A stretch of DNA of 41,885 nucleotides from Phytophthora quininea (lineage: Eukaryota; Oomycota; Peronosporomycetes; Peronosporales; Peronosporaceae), in contig JAAVTG010000004.1 of the NCBI GenBank assembly GCA_011947345.1, positions 1 through 41,885 on the forward strand. Direction: 5' to 3'. This document shows, in pieces, positions 19,719 through 31,725 of the stretch; the stretch's first letter is position 1, and each line of letters opens with the position of its first letter. The notes below the pieces were generated by a model. It did not search any database. It saw only the letters and a program-made list of their open reading frames with translations, and had not been told where the DNA came from. A program made the translations under genes and the position numbers.

Positions 19719-22112
19719 ATGTCATACACGTGCGGGTGGTCGAGCGACGACGATTATGCTCGGTGGGGTGAAGACAGCAGCAGTGGTGACGACGAGGGTG
19801 GTCCTCTGTGGCCGTTTTACTCGATTGGGTCCCCCATGACGTTCTAGTGCCGAGAGGAACTACGTGCCAAGAGATCAGCACATTGCTGGGGAAAATGAAT
19901 CAAGGTGCGGCCGAACTTTCGTTCTCGGGCGAGTTTGAAGGCGTTGCTCTACCAGGTCTATTCGTCAAGAGGTTTGGAGGTGTTTCCCTCCCGTTGCGGA
20001 AATATGAGGCAGCAATTCTTGTGAGTCGATGCAAACGCGAGGTCGACAATATTTGGTCCATCGCGCCAAATCAAGTGGAGATGAAGAACCCCGACTGGGA
20101 CCCAGCGATTCGGAAACTGTGCAACAGGAGCGCCGTCAGACTGGGATTAAAAGACGTCATTCTTCAGCCTCGACTTTCTAAGCTATTGATTTACGGAGCG
20201 GGGGCCCGCCGAAGCAAACTGCGCGAAGAAGACAAAAGCGGTCGTGTCGTGGCCAAATTGATGGTGCAACTACCGTCGGAGTTTACTGGCGGATGTCTAG
20301 TCATCTCGGAAGAAGGCAAGTCGAATAACGTTCGCTACAAACTGGGGAAATCGGTGGACGAAGAGCGTTCAAGCCGTACTATGCTATATATTGTATTGGC
20401 GCGTACTACGCTGTGGAAAACGTGACCAGCGGGTACCGCGTGGTGGTAGAATATTCCTTGTGTTGGCCTTCTGGCAGGTCTGACTTCGACGGTATAACGT
20501 CTGGAGGGCTCTTGCAAACTCAACTCGCAAATGCCATCAAAAAGCTCGAAGTTGCTAGAGGGCCCAGAACTGTTCGCACTCATTTCGGATTCAAAACAGA
20601 GAAGAGCGATGGGGCGAATTCAATGATCGCCCTCATGCTCTCGAGGACCTGCAAGAAGGCCACTATGGCAAGCAAGGGGTGACAATCTTGTCTGGCAAAG
20701 ACCAAGAGAGATTTCGCTTGCTGTGCGATGCAAACACGCGACTTCCGCCGAAAAAGCGGCTGAGATTCTATCTCGCTTGCCTTCATTACAAGATGGGCAA
20801 CTTGTACCATACGAGTTCGAATGTCTACCAGACCGTGGCGTGGTACTCGATCAACGGAGAAAACATTCGAGAGGAAAATACCATGGAGTGGACGAAGCAG
20901 CTCAACTTTATCAATCCCGAGAATGAAACAAGGGCTCAACTCTGGAAGGTTGACAAAGGTAGCACTCCTCGGTACGACACCTACACTTATGAACGTTTCG
21001 CGCTGGTCGGTTGGCCGTCGTGGACAGACCATGTAAACTCCATTCAGATGATGGGCGAGGCCGCGGCCGTCGCCGCAGTCGTTGTAAGCGTTCCTGTTGA
21101 TACAGCACGACTCCGTAGTTTATTGAGTTATATTGCTGGTCAGCCCCGTTTCTTCAGCAGCATCCCAGTGAACATTTGGAAGAAATTAAGCAACGTTGTC
21201 ATTGACATGAACGACGTCGAATTGGCGCAGGATATTTTATCGACGTTCTTTCCTCATCTGAACAGGAAGGAGGAAGAAATTCAGGCAGTTCCAGGGATTG
21301 CTGCTCTCGTGTACAAGTTTGGCTGGGACTCGCTCAAGACGTCGCTAGTGAAAACCATCCACAAGCGCAGCTCCTGGAGCATTCAAATCTTCATCAAGCT
21401 GGCAGAGGCTGTTGAAGATGATTGTTCAGCATCAGCGGCGCTTACAAGCCTCGCGTTACAGAGAACGCGTCAGTGCCGTGACTTGAATCCAAGAAGTCTA
21501 ACTCACTTTCCCGACTTGTGTTCGGTGTGGAAACATGCCATGACACGACAAAACCCTCACGTTTTCCACGAACTGACGAGCATCTTCGATCCCGTGGACG
21601 AAAACTTGCTACGTCCAGTGGTGGACGCTTTGTCCCAATGCGTGGATGACTCCAGCTCCTCAACACATCGAGCAGCTCTGACTGCGATCGGTTCCAGGCG
21701 CCGTAAGTGCGTCTTGTCGAAAATCGCCGAGTATGAGAAACCATTCACATGGTCAATCTCAGAGCGGAATTTCGAGGGAGCCTCTGGCGTTGAGGCATTT
21801 CTAAACTCTTCCGATAGGCAGGTAGTCCATGGAGGCTTCACTGGTATCGCGGAAGCTCGGATTCGAGCCAAGTTACTTAAGGAGAAAATCACCGCAGCAC
21901 TCGAGATCTCTACTGGCGGAAGAGGTCGAGAAGCGTTCGTGAAATTGGAGAAAACTGGCGGCGCCTTCGCCGCTGAAACCAAAGAGCTGGTCGCCTACAA
22001 GGCCGAATTAAGTCGTCTAAATGAACTGCTACAGACCACAGCGATCACCAGACAAAAGCGACCAAGAGATGGTATCGACGATATCGCCATCAAACGCGAA
22101 AGACCGTCATAA
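19719..22112 (+). CDS. 2OG-Fe(II) oxygenase-like family protein, copy D
   Basis: ATG at 19719 with a strongly acidic start (SSDDDYARWGEDSSSGDDE) and WPFYSIGSP. The 2OG-like domain has EISTLLGKM, VEMKNPDWDPAIRKL, LMVQLPSEFTGGCLVI and NVTSGYRVVVEYSL. No His lies at the HxD site (REED), and the distal His is Tyr, so iron binding is very unlikely; the 2OG Arg remains. From 20679 to the stop the frame is uninterrupted for 477 codons: the helical middle, SRRRKCVLSKIAEYEKPFTW, HGGFTGIAEARIRAKLL, STGGRGREAFVKLEKTGG, YKAELSRLNELL, and the tail QKRPRDG...KRERPS. Three earlier single-base losses (19831-19835, about 20362, 20676-20679) lie in or next to C/G runs. Probably an expressed pseudoenzyme. Confidence 0.78.
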
Positions 22113-22184
22113 GCTTCATTCTCTAGCAGTTGTTAGCCATTTTCAAACCGCGAATACTCGTCGATTTTGTCGTTAGGGTACCTC

Positions 22185-24259
22185 CTAGTAAAGGAACGCT
22201 CGCAGCGTCTCGACTTCCACTTTCTTGCGGCTGTGCTGTCCAATCTCGCTTTGCTTCTCGGTCATGTCATCGCTGTCTCCTTCACACACGGCTGCATCTA
22301 GCGCAGCGACGGCGGACAAATAATGGGTACGCATACGCAAATAATGCACACGAGCTGCCCGCCCTGCAGCGACTCGACTCACTCGGTCGAGATCCAGCAG
22401 CTGCTTGATGGCATGCTCGATTTCGCTCGAAGTTACGTGCACATCGGGCATCTTCACCAGCACAGAGTTCTCCGCAAGCTCGATTTCCACGCGTCTCCGC
22501 GTCCCTTTCCTTGGGCTCATTCTTAGCAGTGTCAACTTCTGTATCAATGGCAACGCCTACATCAGGGACTGCGTCAAAGTCAAACGTCCCGACACGCAAG
22601 CCGCAATTGTCGGGGACCCATTCCTGCATAATCGGAGTATTGTACGTCATGGCGATGGCTCCGACGGCCAAGCTTTCAAGAATCGTCTCCTCGTACTTCT
22701 CCGATGGTGGTACAGGGAATAGATGCATCCCAATGGCGTTCTTCAGCCTCGTGATCTCCTTAGGAGAGTTGGCGTCTTCTTCGCACACCAAGTCTACATT
22801 GAGCTTACGTTTGCCGCCTTTGTTCGCCTGCTTTTGGGGCTGTCCAGCCCCTCGAGCCAGTCCTCGGCCGCTCGGTCGGGGTCAGTCGCAGCTTCAGCCG
22901 CCTCGGCTGCTTCGGCATCCGCCTCATAGTCCTTCAGCATGGTACTCAGCACTCGTTGGAACGATCCACAGAGCGCCATAGACCGTCGGAATCGTACGTG
23001 CAGCATTGGCCACGTCGGGTGTGCGACCCACAGAGCGAGCAGCTCCTCCGTGAACTGCTCCTTGTCCGCATCTCCACCTACGACAACATGCAAGAATTCC
23101 TCCCATTTCTTGTGAATGTGGCGGTTGTAAATGTCAGGCACCGTGGCCTTGAGCAGGTATACGCCAAAATTACTCGCCGCCAAGTCGGAGGCACCTAATT
23201 CTACCGGCGCGTTCCTTCCAAGCCCGGTTACAGTATTCAGCGCGTGCGGTCCCGGTCGTCCTCGATGGTCTCTCTCCTCCTGTCTCTCCTGGCGAAACTT
23301 GAGCATCTGTCGAAGTGCAAACTCCGTCTTGACGAGCACCAAATCTGGGAACCTCGGCGTGAACAGCGCCGGCCTCATGGCACTTAACGGGAACATGGCC
23401 GCAAACACGCCAGCCGAAGCCATCTCCTGGGTCTCCATTGCTCTGTCTAAAGGACTACTGCCGACAGCCACGTGCACTCTACTGGCCACTTTGGTCCTGG
23501 TGTCCTGCGTCATGACGCGGCTTCTGGGCCATAAGAACGCCAGCTCGTTGGCTTGGGAGATGGCTGCATCTCCTCCAGTCGGCACCACAGCTAGACACGT
23601 CCACGGCAGTCTGGCCTGGCCTGATTGACGCACGCCCGGTCGATATTGCTGCTCGAACCTTCTCTCTAGAAACCGCAACGCACCTACAGGGGTGCTGCTG
23701 GCTGCAATAGCTCGGCCGAGCTCAATAACCTCTCTCGGAAGACGCACTCGTGCACGCGCAGGTCAAAGTCGACGGTCTGGAATTTTAGGAAGATCACCAG
23801 TTGCAGCAGCACCAGACTAATTGAAGCGTAGGCCAGCCAGTGGGTTGGGTACTCGTAGTACTTGGCTGGAGCGGAGGCATCCCTGTTTTTCCATGCCTGC
23901 AGTAGTCTGCGTGGGGTGTTGAGGAGCTTGTCGCTGACTTCAGAGACCTTGGCAGCGGCGTGCGGGAATCGGATCGCCCATGCTGCGAAGAGGGACGTCG
24001 CCAATGCGTAAATTCGAGCCCACACCACCGAAAATAGCGACGCCAACTGAAGCCGCCAGGAAATCCGCCCAGAAGGATCGGCAGGCTTGCATGGGGATGG
24101 CGCCAGTCCCTGGGGCAGCGCCGACGCCAGCTCGCTCTCGTCCAGACTGACGCTCTCTGTTGTGGTGGTGCCGCTGCCGCCGGATTCGCTCTCCATGTTC
24201 TCGAAGAAGCTGCGGCGACGCAGGCGCGACGCCGGCGGGGGCTCCATCTCGCTCATCAT
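22185..24259 (-). CDS. Membrane-anchored glycosyltransferase (GT4-like)
   Basis: Start at the first of two adjacent ATGs (24259). About 150 residues of Ser/Pro-rich and hydrophobic sequence are followed by a membrane helix (WLAYASISLVLLQLVIF), suggesting a type II Golgi or ER protein. The catalytic part contains PDLVLVKTEFALRQML, WEEFLHVVVGGDADKEQF (the usual family HVxG motif), HPTWPMLHV, and the donor-site block EKYEETILESLAVG, which fits E-x7-E, then NTPIMQEW. It should transfer a sugar from a nucleotide donor to an unknown acceptor. Single-base losses at 23729-23730 and 22836-22839 and one probable extra A near 22515 break the frame; the joined frames read through. It lies opposite in strand to family copies D and E. 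Confidence 0.7.
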
Positions 24260-24486
24260 GGCGACCGAATATTTTCGGATGTGGTAATTACAGCGATAGT
24301 CATGATGGATACAAAGTGCACACAACCTCCTCCAGGTAGACAAGATGTCCACGTTCGGGTGGGAGTGTTTGAGAGAGGAAGCAGCACATGGCATGCGGAT
24401 TGCCTGGTGCTGTGAGTTGCTCGTGCAGAATACGACCCTGGCTTGAATTGACGCCATTCTTCGATTTTCCGAGAGAAGGAGAAGCA
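24260..24486. promoter_or_regulatory. Shared divergent promoter region of GT and copy E
   Basis: These 227 bases separate the start codons of the glycosyltransferase (-) and family copy E (+). No initiator is clear enough to place. Confidence 0.35.
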
Positions 24487-26765
24487 ATGGACAGTGAAGA
24501 GAGTGAAAACGATGTCGAGTCGCGCTGCTCAAGTGAAGACGTGTATGTGGCGAAATATCGGGAGGAGCGTCGTATGCAAGAGGTGCACGAGCCCCAGGGG
24601 CTCGTATGCCAGAAGATCAGCGACGTGTTGGGGAGGGTTGGACGATCCATGGAGCTTGTAGTCGACAGCTCATTCGGAGGGTTGGCCAAGGAGATGCCGG
24701 TGCTACCCGGCCTTAGTGTAGACGGCGTTGGTGGGGTCTCTCTTCCGATTCGCAAGGATCAAGTGACGACGTTATTGCCCCTATGCAAACAACAAGGAGA
24801 GAGCGTGTGGAGTTTGAGACCCAATCAGGTGAAGATGACGAACCCTGAATGGGAACCAGGTCTTCATCGTATGTGCGAGGACTTCCCTGGCAGACTCGGG
24901 TATCTAGGAGTTAAGCTAGAGCTTGTGCTGGTGAAGATACTGATCATTGGAGTGGGTGGTGGAATCGAATGCCTGGAAGGTCATCATGAAGAGAGACGAG
25001 TGGTGGCGAGCTTGCTGGTGCAGTTGCCTTCGGAGTGTGATGGAGGGCACCTAGTGGTGGATGAGGAAGCAACGCGGAAGAAGGCAAGCTACGATCTCGG
25101 TGGAGTGGACGGAACAGCACCGTTCAAACCCCAGTATGTTGTCTTGGAGGCTGGTTGTTCGTACTCGATGGAGAAGGTTACAAGTGGCTATCGTTTACTG
25201 ATGGAGTTTGCTCTCAGTTTGCCGTGCGGGGCGTCTGTTGCCAGGGATAAGACCGTCAATCCACTGCGAGCGGAACTCTTCAACATAATGAAGACAGTTC
25301 AAGGAAACGTTTCATCTGGTGGCAACGATGAGTACCTGCGCTTTGCGTTGTTGCTATCCAAGTCGTGTACGACGGCGAAGATTCAGGCGAATGGTATTGA
25401 CGCTTTTTCTGGGATAGATTTTGATCGATTCCAGTTGTTGCGAACTGTGAACAATCGTCTTCCTCCAGGAAAGAAGCTACAGTTTCACTTGGTTTGTCTT
25501 GAATTTCGTAACGAGGCTTTGTTTGCATCATGGCATTTGACGACCGGCAAGAAGCTGGGTGATAGCACGCTTACCCACTGGCTGACAAGACTCAACGTCT
25601 TGAATCCGCATAAGGAAAGCGTCGGAGACTTGCTGGGGGATCGTGACCATAATGAATACTGTTTAGTCGTTGCGTGGGCGGATGATATTGACCTCATGGA
25701 GTTATACGAGCTGATGGGGAAGTTTGCAGCCACGGCAGTTACTGTAACTGAAAACCCTATCAATTTCTCCAAGCTTCGGATAGTGTTGAACCGTGCATCG
25801 CGCACACAGGAGACAAGAATTGCTCCAAATATCGCCACAAGAATCAACAATTTGTCTGTGGAGTATTGCCAAATTCTGTGCGGGGCCATAGCCGAACTGG
25901 AGGGTCTGGGCCTCGTCCAAATATTCATCGATAACTATTTCAACCAACTCAGCAGGAAGAGTGAGGTCGTCCGAGCGTTTGCTGTGTTCGTCGATAAGTT
26001 TGGCTGGAGCACTGTAGGTCCCATGATTATGCGCGCGATTGATATCAAAGGGCTTGTTCTGGACCTCGTAGTAAAATTGGCAGCCACCCTCGAAGAAAAT
26101 GCTGCAGCACAAAATACTCTGCTTGACTTGGCCATTGGGAAAGCACGTGAATCGATCACCAAATCAAGTTATTTCGCAGTTACCACAGACGTTATTTCGC
26201 TGTGCGAGTTTGCTGTGGCATGCAGAAACTCGCACCGTTTGCGTGACATTGTGGGTTTGTTCGACTCTGTTAATGTGAAAGATCTGGGATCAATTACGAA
26301 CGTGTTCTTGAAATGCATCGACAAGACAACATCGACAGACCACCTTGCGGTATTAACTCCCTTTTCTCGAGGCGTTCTGAGTGGCTGGCTGCCCAGATTG
26401 CAGAACGCAAGAAGTCATTCAAATGGGAAGTTCCTGTCGCTGATTTCCCTGATGCTGCTCGGGTTGTTGAATTCCTAGATAGCCCAGAAGAGTCCCTCGA
26501 AGTTAGAGGTTTCACAAGCATAGCTCACGCACGTGTTCGGGCTAAATTGCTTCGTGGGAAAATTAAGGCACCGATGGCCGTGATTGCGTGTGGTTATGGC
26601 TTGGATGCCTACGTAAAACTAGTGAAGAAGCAAGGGGTATACGGACCACAGATGCCAGCGTACGTTGCTGAATTTGACCGGCTCACACGTCTTGGTATGC
26701 TCGATGAGAATGCTATCACCCAGAACAGGGCTACCGTCGGAGTAAAGCGACCGAGAGGGCTGTAA
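24487..26765 (+). CDS. 2OG-Fe(II) oxygenase-like family protein, copy E (best preserved)
   Basis: ATG at 24487; acidic start (MDSEESENDVESRCSSED), then LVCQKISDVLGRV, PVLPGLSVDGVGGVSLPI, MTNPEWEPGLHRM, LLVQLPSECDGGHLVV, KVTSGYRLLMEFALSL. The metal-site region reads H-H-E and the distal His is Tyr, so the classical iron triad is incomplete, while the 2OG Arg is kept. The helical middle has WHLTTGKKL, VLNPHKESVGDLL and AWADDIDLMELYELMGKF. One base is missing near 26371, after which RRSEWLAAQIAERKKSFKW, DFPDAARVVEFL, VRGFTSIAHARVRAKLL, and the tail GVKRPRGL follow. With a single break in ~760 codons it is the most intact member. The basic tail suggests nuclear location; the molecular role is unknown. 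Confidence 0.8.
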
Positions 26766-26990
26766 CACCGATCGTATGGGGTGAGTTTGCGACGATATAT
26801 TTTTTCTTGATGAGATTAAACGCCGGCGTCTCGACAAACCTCATCACGAGTTTCACGCAAGCAGCACACTACTCCACGACATATTCATCATCGTCATCCT
26901 CTTCGCCAAAAAGTGGTGGCTCGCTGGAGCTTTTGCTCGCGCTGTCCTGCTGAATGGCAGAAACAGTTTTAGCACAAGTTTCCGTCAGTA
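26766..26990. other. Convergent 3' spacer between copy E and NSE2
   Basis: No gene is seen. The segment contains the 3' regions of the two convergent genes and marks the border between the accessory block and the conserved block. Confidence 0.4.
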
Positions 26991-27775
26991 TTAAAACTTC
27001 ATCAGGACGTCTGCATTCACGTACTGTTTGGCAAGAACCACTTCCATCTCCACGTCGCGCTCCAACCTTTTAGCATCAACATTTTGCCGGCAGCCTGCAA
27101 CCGGGCATTTGTTACTGCGCCGCAAGTGCGCCGTGATCCCTTTCTTTAGTACGTGTGGCCACAAACGGAACTGTCCAAACACAGACACACAATGGTCACT
27201 CCATTCGTTGAGCAATGCCTCGTAGTAGACGTACTTTTGAGCGGGTCCTCCATCTCCAACTGCGTCACGGGACAGATTGTGCTGTGGGTGCTCTCGCTCT
27301 CTTGGGGAACCACTTCTTCATCGTGTCCTAGCTCAATCTACACCATCAAGACACCCTCAGTAAATAAACCATGCTCTGCTCTACCTCGTCCTACCCCTGC
27401 GCGGTTGCAGAACTTCTTGTACGCCTGGGACAAGGCTGCGTTGACTGTTGGCTCCTCCAGACTGCGCTCAAGCATGTCGTCGATTTGTTCCTGCTGCAAA
27501 GCGCCGCTCTCCACCGACGGCTCGAGCGTCTGCAGCTGCTGTAAGTAGTTATTGAGCTGCGTCTCCAACTGCACGAAGTCTTTGGCCGTCTCGTCCCAAC
27601 TCTGCAGCAGCTTGTCATCGCTCGAGCTCTGGGCCAATGCAGCGTTGTTGCCCAGCATTTCCATAGTCTCAAAGACATTCTTGCGCATCTCCAGAGACCG
27701 CTTGTTGACCGAATACAGAGCCATCTTGAGCACACTGGGCAGCGCCAGCGCAATGTCGCGCTCCAATTCCTCCAT
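26991..27775 (-). CDS. NSE2: E3 SUMO-protein ligase NSE2/MMS21
   Basis: A coiled-coil N-terminal half (MEELERDIALALPSVL..., LETQLNNYLQQLQTLEPS) binds the SMC5 arm in known NSE2 proteins. The C-terminal SP-RING reads ICPVTQLEMEDPL, then CGHTY, ITAHLRRSNKCPVAGC, with the spaced Cys/His expected for zinc binding and E2 contact. It sumoylates targets within the SMC5/6 complex during DNA repair. Two introns: 27328-27394 (67 bases) and 27171-27234 (64 bases). Phase is consistent only if one base is missing in the G run at 27394-27397 and one in the A run beside the second donor; another is missing just after CGHTY (about 27155). The length, about 230 residues, is normal. It shares a 110-base promoter with CSN7. 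Confidence 0.78.
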
Positions 27776-27885
27776 CTTGAAGTGGAATGACAATCTTACA
27801 TAATATTAAGTACCGACTAGGGTTTGAAAATCCTATTGTCATTTTCTGTCGTAAATATCTCCATTTTGATTCGGCAGAAAACACG
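27776..27885. promoter_or_regulatory. Bidirectional promoter NSE2 / CSN7
   Basis: Only 110 bases separate the NSE2 ATG (minus strand) from the CSN7 ATG (plus strand). Both leaders and core promoters must fit here, so co-regulation is likely. No single initiator could be placed with confidence. Confidence 0.6.
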
Positions 27886-29000
27886 ATGGATGCAGCCGGC
27901 GCCGCCAGCCTCGAGCAGTTCACGCTGCTGGCCAAGAACGCCCGCGGCCGCGCCTGCGTGGCGCTGATCCAGCAGGTGCTGAGCAACAAGAAGCTGTTCG
28001 TGTTCCGTGAGCTGCTGGACTCGCCCAACGTGGAGGCGCTCAAGGACTCGGAGTACAGCGGCCACTACGAGCTGCTGCGGATCTTCTGCTTCGGCACCTA
28101 CAGCGATTACATTGGTTAGTTGAATGGGTTCTTTTCTTGCTGTAATATTTGGGGTCTAATGTGTTTGCTTATCGATTGCAGCTCAGAGCAAGGCGCTGCC
28201 GGAGCTGACACCGCAGCAGATTAACAAGCTGCGCAAGCTCACGGCCGTGTCGCTCGCCCACAGATTCAAGGTGGAAGGCGTAGGGTGAATGGTTGCTGGG
28301 TGCTTTAGACTGACTGGGTTGTGTTTATACAGAATATCCCATACGACACGTTGATGCAAGACCTGGGTGTTTCCAGTGTGCGTGAAGTGGAAGATATCTT
28401 GATCGACACCATCTACTCGGTATGGACAACAGTTCAGAGTACAAATATGACTATTGTACACGAAATTGATGGTCGTTTTCTTGCAGGGTCTGGTGCAAGG
28501 CAAGCTGGATCAAAAGTCGCGCAGCTTCGTGGTCAAGTACGCGGTGGGTCGAGACACCCACCACGGAGACATTGACAGCATGATCGAGAAGCTGATGAAC
28601 TGGAAGGTGCAGTCGGCAGAGATTAACGAGAAGATCAACACCATCCTCAGGTAAGAACACCCGGAGCACCTTTCTTTTCATGGCAAGACGGCTTAAGGGA
28701 TGACTCTTCTGTTTTCTCTGTCAGTGTTGCGGAGAAGAAGGAGGAGGACGAGCGGACTCGCGAGGAAGCTATCCGGACCAAGATGACTGCTCGCGCCAAC
28801 GAGCGAAAGACTCCTACCGGTCCCACCGCTTCATTCCGCGACGACTTTATGTTCTCTCCGGAGCATGCACCTCGACGAGGGTACTCGTTTGCCATGACCA
28901 TTTTTCAGTCATTTTGTCGTATCTAACCTATATTATTGCATCTTTCAGAGCGGCAGCCAAGCAGCGCATGCACTCGATGGGCCGCAAAGGCCGTATGTAA
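27886..29000 (+). CDS. CSN7: COP9 signalosome subunit 7 (PCI domain)
   Basis: Six exons: 27886-28114, 28182-28270, 28333-28419, 28487-28650, 28725-28880, 28949-29000. All five introns (62-74 bases) begin GT, end AG and keep phase. The protein shows the CSN7 pattern LLAKNARGRACVALIQQVL, FVFRELLDSPNVEAL, FCFGTYSDYI, LTPQQINKLRKLTAVSLA, IPYDTLMQDLGVSSVRE, and YAVGRDTHHGDIDSMI, which is the winged-helix part of the PCI domain, then a charged helical tail (VAEKKEEDERTREEA). It is a scaffold subunit of the complex that removes NEDD8 from cullins. No frame breaks. An F-box protein, a likely subunit of a cullin ligase, lies 6 kb downstream. Confidence 0.93.
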
Positions 29001-29125
29001 GGTGCAGTCATCTGCTGCAGCAACTTCTAACGCCCATCTTGAAGCTTTTAATTTCTCCATTTTTGACCTATCAAGTCGCTTCATTTCAAACGTGTCAATT
29101 CCTTGGTCATTACTCGCTGCACTTC

Positions 29126-31176
29126 ATGGCGACCAGCATGCAGGGCGCGCGCAAGCGTCCTATGGGCTCCACGGGCCCCAACCACAAGCATAAGAAGCAT
29201 CAGCACCGTCCCAACTTGACGCCAGCCATGCAGGAGCTGCAGCGCACCCGCCAGAAGCTCCCCATCTACGCGCACCGCAGCAAGATCATCGACAGTGTGC
29301 GCAACAACCAAGTGGTGATCCTCGTGGGCGAGACTGGCAGCGGAAAGACAACTCAGATCCCTCAGTATCTATGGGAGAGCGACCGAGCCAACGCCCGAGT
29401 GGCCATCACGCAGCCGAGACGCGTCGCTGCCATCACAGTGGCCCAACGAGTGTGTGAGGAGGCTAATAGAGGCTCTATCGGAGACGCCGTGGGCTACTGC
29501 GTGCGGTTTGACGACACGACGTCCAAGAACACGAGACTCAAGTTCATGACGGACGGTATGCTGGTGCGAGAGGCGCTGCTGTCGCCAACGCTGGACAGAT
29601 ACTCTGTGGTAGTGCTGGATGAAGCCCACGAGCGGACTCTGCAGACGGACATTCTGTTCGGTATTGTGAAGCGAGCCATGCGGAAGCGGAAGGACCTCAA
29701 GGTAGTGGTCATGTCTGCTACGCTTGATGTGGCGCTGTTCAAAAGGTTCTTTGGGGACTTTAACCCGGCGATCGTGCAGATTCCCGGACGAATGTTCCAG
29801 GTGGATGTGTATTATACAGCCAAGACGCAGCCAGATTATCTGGATGCAGCGCTAATTGCTGTGCTGCAGATTCATTTGGAGGAAAAGACGAAGAATGGCA
29901 GTATTCTGGTGTTTCTGACGGGTCAGGAGGATATTGAGACGCTGGAGACGCTGCTAGAAGAGTACGCGAGGTCTTTACCTGCTGAGGCGCTGAAGCTCAT
30001 GGTGTGTCCTATCTTTGCGGCTATGCCTCGCGAACAGCAGATGAAGGTGTTCGAGCCGGCTCCTCCTGGTGTGCGGAAAGTGATTCTCGCTACCAATATT
30101 GCAGAAACATCCATTACCATCAACGGCGTTCGCTATGTAGTTGATACGGGATTAGTCAAGCAGCGCTCGTTTGTCGCTTCGAGTGGTATGGAAATGCTGC
30201 AGACAGAATCTGTTTCGAAGGCTCAGGCTTGGCAGCGTACAGGTCGAGCTGGACGCGAGGCTCCGGGAGTATGCTACCGATTGTTCCCTGAGGAGACGTT
30301 CGAGCAGCTGCCGGAGCGTGCAATCCCAGATATTCAGCGTGTGAGCCTGGAGGTCGTCGTTCTGCAACTCAAGTGCATGGGCATCGACGATGTACTCGGC
30401 TTTGACTTCATCGAGAAGCCGTTAAAGACGTCTCTGATTAAAGCACTTGAGAAGCTTTTCGCGCTGGAAGCGTTGGATAACAAGGGCCAGTTGACCAAGC
30501 GCGGTCGGCAGATGGCAGGTCTGCCCGTGGAGCCAATGTTTGCTGTGATGTTGCTGAAGGCGACGGAGTTGGGTTGTGCAGAGGAAGCGTTGAGTGTTGT
30601 CTCCATGTTGTCTGTCGAATCCATCTTCTATTCTCCTCGAGACAAGAAGGCAGAGGCGGCGCAGTCTCGTGCGCGGTTCGTCGCCTATGAAGGCGACCAA
30701 ATCACGTTGCTGAACGTCTTCAACGGCTACATGCAGTGCGGCGCCAAGCAGCGCAACAAGTGGTGTCGCGACCACTACATCAACCACCGCGCCATGACGC
30801 GCGTAGAAAGCGTGCGGTTGCAGCTCAAGGGCTACTTGGAGAAGCTGGAGCTGCCGATCGACTCGAGCTTCCCGGACATTGATCCTCTACGGAAAAGCAT
30901 CGTGGCAGGCTTCTTCCTGAACACAGCAATGCGATCTGTGGCAGAAGGTCTGGGTGGCGGGTCCAAGACGGCCTACAAGACCATGTGCGGGCCGTCGGAG
31001 ATCGTCAAGGTGCACCCGTCATCGTCGCTGTTCATGCGCAACCCGCCACCCAAGTGGGTCGTCTACAACGAGCTGGTGTTCACGAGCAAGCACTACATTC
31101 GCTCGGTACTGGTGATCGAGAAGGAGTGGCTTGTGGAGATCGCCCCACGTTCTTCGCCAAGAAGTCGGGCGTGTAA
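29126..31176 (+). CDS. DHX33: DEAH-box RNA helicase, DHX33-like
   Basis: Start at 29126 (MATSMQGARKRPMG), whose Lys/His-rich leader is typical of nucleolar helicases. All SF2 DEAH motifs are present: GETGSGKT (I), TQPRRVAA (Ia), TDGML (Ib), DEAH (II), SAT (III), FLTGQ (IV), TNIAETSIT (V), QRTGRAGR (VI). They are followed by the winged-helix/ratchet (HA2) region and an OB-fold with VYNELVFTSKHYIR. The C-terminal end matches DHX33 (WLVEIAPTFFAKK) best, which acts in rRNA synthesis and ribosome assembly. One base is missing in the C run at 31143-31146; the adjacent frame gives PTFFAKKSGV and the true stop at 31174-31176. No intron is seen. Confidence 0.92.
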
Positions 31177-31516
31177 GGAAGGCATCGAGCTTGAGCTAGA
31201 GGAAACGAAATGCAGGATGTTGTCTTTTGTGTAGCCATCTCGATTGTTCATCCTAGATTAGGATCCGTGTCTCCAATTTCCACTTGATGTTTGTAAGAGG
31301 CTTCGGGTAGGGTAATGTATTCTGACAATCCTATCCTAGTCTCGATATCATTGGTTTCGTATAGTCTCTACTGAAGTCAGGATAGTAGCGTCTTCTTTGT
31401 CCTAGTATACTATCTCTGCAGAGGTCTCTACCACTGGTTGTTGGCGGCCAATCGATTGGGCCACCGCCGCTGTCTGTCGCCCGTCACTCCGCCCACACCT
31501 TCAGTCCCTCGCTCGT

Positions 31517-31523
31517 TCAATTC
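31517..31523 (+). promoter_or_regulatory. Initiator (TCAATTC) of the eL33 gene
   Basis: TCAATTC fits YCANTYY exactly and lies in a pyrimidine-rich stretch just before a GTACGT donor at 31533. It would give a leader exon of about 14 bases. Confidence 0.4.
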
Positions 31524-31532
31524 ATCCGACTG

Positions 31533-31725
31533 GTACGTTGCTCGCAGCCATGACAGCGCCGCTCTACTCGGAACGTCGCTCCCCAAACGCAGTCGCCAGC
31601 CGCATGCGCACGCTCGAAATCTACAGACAGATCCGACCTCCAGTGACAGACTACCAGCCGCGAGGGCGACCAGTAGAGCGGCGGCTATAAGAGCAAGTTG
31701 GTCTAATGTGGTGGTGTGCATACAG
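31533..31725 (+). other. Probable 5' leader intron of eL33
   Basis: GTACGT at 31533 matches the oomycete donor consensus GTRNGT, and GTGCATACAG ends at 31725, 15 bases before the ATG. A 193-base leader intron is in keeping with the long first intron of the other ribosomal gene here (eL27). Not proven without transcript data. Confidence 0.45.

Noticed and set aside
27391..27753. Second minus-strand frame over NSE2 exon 1
   Set aside because: It is an Arg/Cys/Ser/Trp-rich shadow of the coiled-coil frame.
1559..31146. Programmed ribosomal frameshifting or tiny introns as the cause of frame breaks
   Set aside because: The breaks occur in many unrelated genes, lack a common slippery site or splice signals, and each is cured by one base in or beside a short run. 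Sequence error is simpler.
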